From assembly GCA_023014365.1 (NCBI GenBank), contig JAEBUN010000043.1, positions 62,001 through 126,000 on the forward strand: 64,000 nt of DNA, written 5' to 3'. The first letter of the stretch is position 1, and the number at the start of each line of letters is the position of its first letter. Source of the stretch: Lepiota brunneoincarnata. Taxonomy: Eukaryota > Basidiomycota > Agaricomycetes > Agaricales > Agaricaceae. The translations under genes were made by a program, and so were the position numbers. This document shows positions 55,904 to 64,000 of the stretch, in pieces. A model generated the notes under the pieces. The model was not told the origin of the DNA and did not search any database. It saw only the letters and a list, made by a program, of their open reading frames with translations.

Positions 55904-57313
55904 ATGACTAGCGAGAGTGAGACACGACCAGCATGGCCGAATCTGTGGGGGTGGTTTGGGGGAGGCTCCCAGTCCATCCCCCTCCCTTCCTCTCAATCCT
56001 CGCACTGGAGCTATGTCGAAGGTGTCGGCATTGTTCATACAGACAGTGGCTGTCGTACCTGTCAAAAATATATGGAACACGTTCACACTGCCATATCCGA
56101 CCATTCATATGCACAAGCAACTCAGGAGCGGGACGAGGACCTCAGGAGACGAATCCTAGAGGACATCCAACAGAGTCGCGATGCACAAAGGCAACACGAT
56201 AATGAACGTCTGGAGACATACCGCATCCAACTAGACAAGGCTAACGCTCTGAACCTCGCGTACGAAGCGGACCTCAAACAGGCCAAGGAAAGTATTTCAC
56301 GGACTACGTGGTGAACTCATCATGCTGCAGCCAGCTTGCGGTGATCCATCACTTACTCAGCTTGATTCTGGGCGGGTGTGCGCCGAAGGTATTGTCCCGT
56401 TAGTCTACGATGACGCGGACGTTGTCACTGATAGTTATATCGAATGAAGGTTCTTCTGACGCTCATGCGGAGTCTACACCAGAGGAGGGTATGATTGGTC
56501 CTGCCAGAGGGAGCGGGGACAGAGGCACTGAGGGAAGAAGAGAGGGTCAAGGGTCTCGAAGCGGCGATTGTGGCGGAAGTTTGGATCGTCCGCACCCGGC
56601 TGAGCTCGATGAACAACCTGCGGGCACCTTCGTTTATACTGTTGACAGTCCACCGGATGGTATAAAGCCAGAAGACGATAATGCTGTTAGTGAACGTTCA
56701 CCAACACCTTCGGAGCGGCTCTACACACTGGAAGAGGTTAGAGAACTTATTCTTGCCCACCATCTTGGAAGCGATCACGTTCTTGGGTCCCTTGAATCGT
56801 TGGTTTCGGAGACGCACAGCACCGGCACGGGACGCAGCCCAGAACCTAGTCACGAACCCCTGCAAATATATGTCGACGCATCTAAGAAAGGTATTGGATT
56901 TGTAGTGGGTCAATGGGAGGCCTGGGAATTGGGAGATGGATGGATGACGAGGAATAGGGATATCGAGTGGGCGGAGGCTGTCGCAGCGGAACTTGGGCTA
57001 CGTCTGGTGATTCAGGCAGGATATGCTGGGAGGAAGATTATCTTGCACTCCGATAACACCAAGGTCGTGAAAGCCATCAAAAAGCGGTCATTTTCTAATC
57101 GGAAAATTGGAGGGATTGTCAGACATATTGATGATCTCTGCATCAGTCACAATATCAGTCTCGAGGCTGAAGTGGATCCCGGGCTCGGCCAATCCTGCTG
57201 ACGCTCCGTCACGAATGAAGTCGCTCGACCCAGACAGGAGGTTTCCACACGTCATCGACATCCCACCGCACCTTCATGAATTTATGTCCCCCATAAACTT
57301 CATCTCCAACTAA
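55904..57313 (+). pseudogene. Retroelement-type gene with coiled coil and RNase H domain, degraded
   Basis: The first part (55904-56314) encodes a Trp/Ser-rich start and a coiled-coil run (QRQHDNERLETYRIQLDKAN). After frame breaks a second long frame (56410-57201) contains IYVDASKKGIGFVVG, RDIEWAEAVAAELGLRLVI and ILHSDNTKVVKAI, the D-E-D core of an RNase H fold as found in fungal retrotransposon polymerases. The expected end, IPGSANPADAPSR, is present near 57180-57220 but in another frame. No reverse transcriptase or integrase was recognised next to it. I infer a decayed retroelement-derived gene; whether it was a mobile element or a captured RNase H gene is open. Confidence 0.55.
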
Positions 57314-58700
57314 CGGTATATGTTGGTCAATACAACACGGATAAGTTGGCAGCTGAGGTCAAGGAGTACGAGGTTTCACCGGTCTTACAGTCCCCTGGCG
57401 TTATGAATGAAATGAAAGTCCATCATAGCCTACGGTTTGAGCATACCTTTTTCATCCTCTCAAGAATGTGCTCGAGTGCAAACCTCGAGTCTTCATCCCG
57501 GTCGTTGTACTGCATTATTTATACTCCTGACACGTTTATGTAATAGCTCGTTTTATGTCCTTGCCTCGTCCTCCCCTGCTTCGAGCACTTGTCCACGCCA
57601 CTCTGGTCTGCGTCCCTCGTGGTGCCACCACGCCTGCAAGCCTTTTAATTCCTGCAGGAGAGTTCGTTAGCAGCCGCGGAGGGTACGGAGGAGCCTTTCC
57701 AATGTCACGTTGAGGACCGATAAGCATCCTCAGGGCAGCCCGTGTCACTGCGCCAGGCTGGGAGGAAGGCTGTTGGAAGCCATCCTATCATCTCGTTATC
57801 AAGCTCAAGGATTACGTAGACCAAGTTCCAGGCCCAGGAGTACCTTCTACGGAAAATCCAGGGGATTACTTCTGCACTTGGGCCGGTCCGCTTACAGGAT
57901 CTGGCGGCTATTAGGTCGGTTTGGCGGAGGGGGGGCTCTAGATTTGTTGCCCCCATAGCTCACGCTATTACCATTAAGGATCCTTGTCGAAAAACTGCTA
58001 TTTGGCTACGTGATCTCTACTGTCTGCGTACTGATATTTTAAAGCGGTGTATGTCTCGTCCCAGTCCCAATGCCCCTCTGGTTTTCCTGATGGGTCTTGC
58101 CAGGGATGTTTGAGTGTGGCCTAATGGACGGCCCTTGGGTCCGCCATGCTCTTCAATATTTTCCTCAGCCTTCTCCAGCTATCTGCTTAGTGATGGTTGA
58201 TCCTGGTTGGGGCTCCCGGGGCGGAGGTACTTCTTCTGTTTCTGTATAGCTCGTCGACCTCCCAGACCTGTCGTCCGTTGTTGGCTTGGCAGGTGTCCAA
58301 GTTGTTGGAAAGTGGTTGAGTTGGTGCCGCCTGGGGTGGGGGTTTTTCAATATAGTAGCAGGCGTTGTGTAGACAGTCGAAAAGCTATATGTACAGTACA
58401 CACGCTCAAAGGTAAGCGCGAGACGTTGAAACGGATAAGCGGAAGCTGTGCCAGGCCGTGGTCATACGTAATCATGGCATGCCTAATGCCCAATTTTCCA
58501 TCACTGACTACTTGACTTGGTGCTTCCGTTGTTTGTTCTACTTAACTGGCTCATCACAGCAGAGTGTAAAGTATACTAGCATGACCGAGATCGATCACCA
58601 TAGGGGCACTTGTCAAATTACGGCTGAAATCCCCAGCAGTCTTTGATACGAAGGATCACCTTCTCGCACCCGGCCCAGACAACACTAAATTCTCGACCAT
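57314..58700. other. No supported gene
   Basis: Frames up to 100 codons with no motif; may hold the decayed 3' part of the RNase H element. Confidence 0.4.
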
Positions 58701-58739
58701 ACCCCCATCCCGGGTGCTCCCCCACGCAGCGGCGCCAGC

Positions 58740-59400
58740 CCCACTGATAAGCATAGTCCATCGAATAGCGATCAGGTGGTTCATCCATCGGAACTATCGT
58801 AATGATGGAGAGCAGTGTCAATGAAAAAAAAGACGTGAACAAGAGTCTCAGTTCACAATTATACTGTGCACCTTTCATAAGAATCCATTACATACGCCAC
58901 CCCTCCCATTATCAGATGCAGCTTCAGATACCTATAATTCACAAGTGGAAAGGTGATGGCTACCAAGGTGGTGTAGGAGAGTGGCCAACGGCTGCTCGCG
59001 TAGCACCTGTCACCCCCCCCTCCGCTAACCCAGACGAGAGACCGTGGAGGCAGCCACGACAGCCACGTGCTCCCAGGTCGTTCGCCACTCAAAACCCCAC
59101 CAGACGTGACCCAACAACACATGTGGACACGTCAGATTGTCTGGTTACTTTTCTACTCAAAATTTGTTCAGTTTTCTCGTGCATCTTCGTAAGAGCAGCT
59201 TTCTTATATGGCTGGAACATTTCTACCGAAGCACCATGACCGGGATGCGTTTTGGGCTCGTGCAGGCATCCGTCGGTGGCCCGGGTTGATTAGAAATATA
59301 ATACATCCAACTCTGAGACCTATCAGGATGTCTTGGACCCATACGTGAGGTAAGCAGAAAAGGCATCTCCAATAAGCAGCAGGACTGCGGTGTTCGGTGA
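58740..59400. repeat. Copy B of the dispersed repeat (partner 1920-3340)
   Basis: Compact version of the repeat: the three shared blocks lie within 660 bp. It is less AT-rich than copy A, so it is probably nearer the original. The minus strand stays open for 87 codons at 58878-58618 (LLFTSFFSLTLLSIITIVPM, matching LFTSFFFFLSTLLSVIVIIP in copy A). Confidence 0.5.
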
Positions 59401-59408
59401 ATGTGCAT

Positions 59409-59940
59409 TATGTGCTTGGGTGAACTTGAGATCGTGCAGAATCGAGCTAAGCTCCCTCACTGGTCCGTGAATATAATTCTCTGATAGGTCCTGTATCTTT
59501 TGGACAACGTGGTCTCGCTGGATATGTTATTGCCCGGGTCTGTCCCAGAATATGGTCTGTGTGCACTTACTGGTTTGTTGGTTGTTACATATCGTTACAA
59601 GTGTTGTAATTTCACCATCTTCAGACCTGTGATCACGTTTGGATGTGGTGCAATCGTCATCACATATGTATAAACATACTTGGATCTCTGTTGGTGGTCC
59701 AGGATGAATCCAGGAAAAATAAGCAATACGACGGAGAGCAGTAGGAATGAGATCATAGAGGCTTTGGCTGTCCTCCAGAGGCGCGGATATTCAGCGCTTA
59801 TTGCTTAGGACGGGGAGGATTAATCCAATGCCTCAGACATATGGTTATTCAAACTCTACATGGCAGTCAACCTCAATCCACTGTGATTCCAACAAACATC
59901 CAAGAAAGAGTAGCGACAAGCCATGGTATTATTTGTATGC
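59409..59940. other. No supported gene
   Basis: Minus strand encodes a few hydrophobic stretches (for example FLLLSVVLLIFPGFIL near 59745) without a clear frame; possibly part of the repeat above. Confidence 0.35.
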
Positions 59941-59942
59941 GA

Positions 59943-62900
59943 CTAGTCATCAAAAGTGGCCCGCCCAACCTCCACATGTTCAACTTCCTCTTTCCCATTC
60001 TCATAACGAATGGGACAGTCAACCCAGGCGAATGGCTCTCCTTTGTGCCAATGTGGCTTCAGGCTCTTTACTGCCTTCTGTGATTCGGAGTCTTGCCTAG
60101 CGTGTTCAAGGAATAGATCGCCCTTCGCCAGAAGCGCTTGATAGACGGCCTTGTCATCGACGGAAATCACGTTGTAAACAGTGCTGGAGCAGCCATAGGC
60201 CCTTATGCTATAGCGGGGATAAGGATCTGCGTGACGGCGACCTCCTCTTTGCGGGGGGGCATTGATCTTGAGCTTCGACGGAGTTTCGAGAGGGATAGGG
60301 AACATGACCTTGTTCTGGTGTTTGCGGCCTTTGCTGGGCTGATGGAGCCTTTGTTTTGGTGGGGTTGCCTCCAGCGCCCAATTCTGCCACGAGCGTCAGA
60401 TATGGTGTCTTGGCCTCGAGTCCCGGGGCGGCAGGGAATAATTCAAGCTTTGCTTCATCGATCAGGTATTGGTTGACTGTCCCCACTACTTTGCGCCGCT
60501 TCACTTGGACAAGAAGTACACTCATAGCCGATGGCTCGAGGCGCCGGTCGGAATCAAGAAGAATAGGAATAATCAAATCGACTGCCTCCTGTGAAGTTGA
60601 ACCAATGAAAGCCATCCCGCGAACAAATGCAGCGAATAATGCTTCCACGTCGAGTACGCTTTCGTCGGCTGCCTTCGCAAAGTGTGTAAATCGAAGAATG
60701 CTCTTCGAGAATGTTGTATCCAGTTTTATACTGCGTTCCGTGTTTTCCACGACATTATCCGGCAGGCTACCGAGGATGGACTCGACATGATGCGCGGCGA
60801 ACAGTTCCTTGATAAACGTCGAAACGCGGCAGCCCTTGCTGAAAATGAAACCAGGACCACTTGGATTCTCCTTCACCACCGCATTCATGTATGCCTGGAT
60901 CAGAATCAACCGCATCACGGCCCCTCCACGCTCACGCGGACTAATGAGGCCATTGTCCAAACAGTGCAATAGGGTGATAGCCATAATATTGGTCCTGGGA
61001 TCCTTCTCCTGGGCATTCCGTATCTCCTGGGCCGCAGCTTCGGCAAGAATAGGCTCAGATGAATAGCCAGAGCGAAGGTATGTGCCGTGGGCTGGCATGG
61101 AGTAAGCAGTGCGCATATGCTGGGCCACCCCTTCAACTTGATGGTGATGGCTCGCTTCATGATGGGACGCGAAATCTAGCATGATCAAGACATCGAGCAA
61201 CACTATAAGAACTTCACGTGCAAGCGGAACTGTGCCCACGTCGTGTGGTTGAGAGTAAGTGAGTTTCGAACGAGCAAAATTGATCATCAAGGAACAGACA
61301 GCACCCTTCTCCATGCTGGCGTTCAACATGCTCCAAAACCTTAGGGAAGGGTTAATCAGCTTTCTCAAAAACATACAAAGAAAGCTTGCATTGGGCGGCC
61401 GAACTGAACAAGAAATTCAATTTTTGTGATGTCGCCTGATTGTGAGCTCTCCAGGTCTGATACAGAATGATGGGGAGCAGTCGAAGGGCGTCTCTGTAAT
61501 GGGCGCTTGAAGGCAATCCCGGGTATCACATGCTCGCGCTGATCGGCAAAGTTTGCTCGGCGGCGCCAGGAAAGATTGTGTTGAAAGGAAGATGGCAAAG
61601 ACGGGGTCGCCGATAAACGAAGTGAGAGCGGAGCCAACGGCTTCATAATGATTGTACTTTTTCTCGCCAGACCCTGCGTTGATCCCGGCAAGGACATGGG
61701 CCTCATCGAAATATAAGATGACCCTGAGCTTATCGTCTGCTGCTGCAAGGTCACAGTGTTGTTCGATGACTTCAATCAGATCTTTGAGACTCTGCTTTGT
61801 TTCAGCATCCTGATTCCCTCCTATGGTACTCTGTCCCGCCTTGTTCTGCATGAATAGGTGTTTGCGGTCGAAAATTAGTAGCACACACCTCACAGCGCCC
61901 AACTACCTTTTTGTATAAACGAGTGCGGTTGCCTTCGGATCCTAAATGTTCATGCCACGCCGTTGCAAATTTTTCTACAGAATTCTCGACAGGATTGTTG
62001 CCGAATTTATGTTGCAGTTCCTCCTTTACTACGGCAAATAGACATTTGAGGAAAAACACAAAACGCGTTCGCGTCGCCTCAAATGAGCCAGAGACCTTGG
62101 TGAGGTAATCCCGCACTTGGTCGTCGGGCGAGGGATAGGCAAGCCCTAAGGAAATGAGCTGTAAGGGAGAGGTGATCCGATGCTGAAAGTGACGATTCAA
62201 CTTGCCGTTGTTGTCGGAAGACTGCCGCAGATTGAACGGGAGGGTGAACACAAGTTTGGCCTGTTCGTGAACCATACGAGATTTGCCAGAACCAGAACTC
62301 TGAATGACTGCTACGGTATTGGAGTAGGGTAGGTGGCGTTTTTCGTACCACATCTTGTGAAGGTTCTGGAGTAAAAGCTGGTGACGGTCGCCGGAAAAGG
62401 TGCCTTGCCAGGCGCTGGCGACGGCTAAAGGATGAGAAACTGAGAAAAAGGGCGGATTATGATTGAGGGAGGGCTACCTCGTACTATAAAGTGTATAAGA
62501 AAGAGCTCTCCTGCAAATCCGAAAACACTCACCTAAGGCTGGGGCACCTGGGAGCCTGCTGATGGAATGTGAAGAACGTAAGGTCGCTGTGCGTAGAGTC
62601 AGAAATGAGAAAATTGGGAGCTTTATGGGGACGCACCCAAGTTCCGAATCTTTCTGAAGCTCTGGTTTCGCCACGCCGCTTTGAGCATACCAACCAACTC
62701 CGGAAATTCCTCTAACAGTGCCTTTGCCTTCTTCACATCACAGCTGAGCTTTCCTTCGGACTCTTGAACAATGACTAAAAGAATAATACGACAATCCTTG
62801 GGACTGAGTTCTTCGTCTTTCTCATAGCCAGCGACATCAAAGGCGCGTTTGACAACGCGAAAATCTAAGGCTCGATGAGTGGTGTCATTCGAATTGTCTG

Positions 62901-63432
62901 GGACGCTCTTCAATTCTGCAAGGATATCAACAAAAACGGACTGGTCAGATCAATTTGCACTCACTCGATTGCAAGATCGCTGTGTGTAGAGTCAGAAATG
63001 AGAAAATTGGGGGCTTGATGAGGACGCACCCAAGTTCCGAATCTTTCTGAAGCTCTGGCTTTTCCACGCCTCTTTGAGCATATCACCCAACTCCGGAAAT
63101 TTCTGTAGCAGCGCCTTTGCCTTCTTCGCATCACAGCCGAGCTTTCCTTCAGACTCTTGAACAATGGCCAAAAGAATCGTACGACAACCCCCGAAACCGA
63201 ATTCTTCATCTTTCTCGTAGCCGGCGGTGCTGACGCGATTAACAACGAGGATATCAAAGGCTTGATGAGTGGCGTGATCCAAATTGTCTGGAACGGTCTC
63301 CAGAGCCTGATGAGTGGCATCGCCCGAATCGTCTGGAACAGTCGCCAGAGGCAGGGATCGCTGGGTTTTGTTAGATGGAGGGGGTCGATCGGCTCCCTCG
63401 GCCTCCGCTATGTGACGCTTGTTCTCGGGCAT
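59943..63432 (-). CDS. Large P-loop NTPase of an expanded Agaricomycete family, probably inactivated
   Basis: Exons on the minus strand: 63432-63030, 62989-62975, 62915-62637, 62586-62533, 62424-61907, 61845-61390, then 61339 onward to about 60260, and a last part to 59943. Walker A is VAVIQSSGSGKSRMVHE, Walker B LRVILYFDEAHVLAG, later VQFGRPM joined by a GC-AG intron (61389-61340) to FWSMLNASMEKG, and near the end RYSIRAYGCSSTVYNVI. Exon 6 has a one-base frame change near 61450 (between PGELTIR and DITKIEF), and another break or unseen intron lies at about 60240-60300. From memory, similar proteins occur in many copies in mushrooms, some with crinkler-like N-termini; I could not confirm this. 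Function unknown. Confidence 0.6.
62575..63310. repeat. Tandem duplication of an exon-intron-exon module in the NTPase gene
   Basis: About 62580-62905 and 62980-63305 are direct copies: exon (KAKALL..FPEL...W..QSFRKIRNLG), intron (gtgcgtcc...cacag) and the start of the next small exon. The two exons (end of 63432-63030, and 62915-62637) are both in frame and both could be spliced into the mRNA, giving the protein two versions of a charged helical domain. Confidence 0.8.
63261..63350. repeat. 45-nt tandem repeat in the NTPase first exon
   Basis: Units 63261-63305 and 63306-63350, each encoding a P-D-x-x-x-D/H-A-T-H-Q-A peptide; a third related unit is at about 62871-62915 in the duplicated exon. 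Confidence 0.7.
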
Positions 63433-64000
63433 GGTGAATGAGGATGGGATGAGGATAGACGCGTCTGATGATCGACACGGATCGACACGTGGCCCTCACT
63501 GAATACGGAGAATCCTCATTGTGGATTTGTGTGTGGTGTCCAGCCCCTAAGGCGATCCCGGAACTCCTTCAACAAGCCTCGTTTTTCCAAAGAGGGGTTG
63601 TTCCTTGGTTGTATCTCTTCGCATTGTTGAATTCGCAATTCTTCTTGCGCCTACTGTTTGTGAGAAACAACAAATCTGTAATAACGTGAATACGGGATGA
63701 TGACTTTGGTATAAACGGGGCTCACCTCAGTCACTCGTTTACGCGCGAGTACTGAGGGGAGCGTCCGTGAACTGTCCATAATATATATCTACACATCGAA
63801 AAGGATAAGGGGGAGCCATAAAGGCGCTACAAAGGGAAGATGTATAAGACCAAGGTACGTATTTAATAAAAGGCGAGGCTGTTGAATGTGTCGTGTCCAA
63901 GGGGATTGTGGGCTCACGACCCTGCCACGTATTTGCGTCCCAACACTGTTCATATTACCATGGACATGTCGTTTTAAGCATGTTCACACAGAGTCGCCGC
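63433..64000. other. Upstream flank of the NTPase gene
   Basis: No gene recognised; a 73-codon plus frame (63468-63689) shows nothing notable. Confidence 0.4.

Noticed and set aside
1..64000. CRISPR arrays, prokaryotic operons or phage-type systems
   Set aside because: No direct-repeat/spacer pattern was seen; introns and gene families show a eukaryotic nuclear genome.

Overview
The window looks like nuclear DNA of a filamentous basidiomycete, most probably an Agaricomycete. Evidence: genes broken by many 50-60 nt GT-AG introns, a cluster of class I hydrophobins, a DUF6533-type seven-helix protein, a Ty1/copia element, degraded Tc1/mariner DNA, and a large P-loop NTPase of a kind I recall as expanded in mushrooms. 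All exon boundaries were placed by hand from splice sites, reading frame and remembered family motifs; nothing was searched.

Layout. 1-11.7 kb is a gene graveyard: a Tc1/mariner transposase relic with a 206 bp inverted-repeat unit, a cyclin fragment with an in-frame stop, one copy of an unidentified dispersed repeat, and fragments of Derlin, flavin-reductase-like and TOK-type potassium channel genes. One intact gene, orotate phosphoribosyltransferase (URA5-type), sits there. 11.9-13.6 kb is cytosolic tyrosyl-tRNA synthetase in seven exons. 13.6-18.2 kb has no gene I can support. 18.2-20.4 kb is a segmental duplication with hydrophobin 1, followed by relics of a DUF6533 gene tail and of the tyrosyl-tRNA synthetase C-terminus. 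21.2-26.2 kb is a complete young copia retrotransposon with identical LTRs, landed 10 bp upstream of the TATA box of a 12-exon dynamin-family GTPase gene (26.2-29.1 kb). A tRNA-Thr gene follows.

29.6-35.1 kb is a compact block: OMA1 protease and adrenodoxin-type ferredoxin reductase (divergent, 180 bp apart), SDH4, and a small membrane protein; the first three act in mitochondria. 36.9 kb holds a small secreted peptide gene. 40.5-44.8 kb holds hydrophobins 2, 3 and 4 and a decayed fifth, all with the same promoter box 25-26 bp upstream of TATAAGA. 45.7-47.5 kb is the parent DUF6533 gene. 48.3-52.5 kb is a WDR48/UAF1-like WD40 gene with an apparent one-base frameshift or a 28-nt intron. 53.5-55.1 kb is a broken ACMSD-family amidohydrolase, 55.9-57.3 kb a degraded RNase H-bearing retroelement-type gene, 58.7-59.4 kb the second copy of the dispersed repeat, and 59.9-63.4 kb a P-loop NTPase gene with a tandemly duplicated exon module and at least one frameshift.

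Overall, housekeeping genes are embedded in DNA that has repeatedly gained and lost gene copies by duplication, truncation and transposition. The strongest less-ordinary signals are the hydrophobin cluster with its shared promoter and long-range duplicate, the copia insertion at the dynamin promoter, and the NTPase locus.
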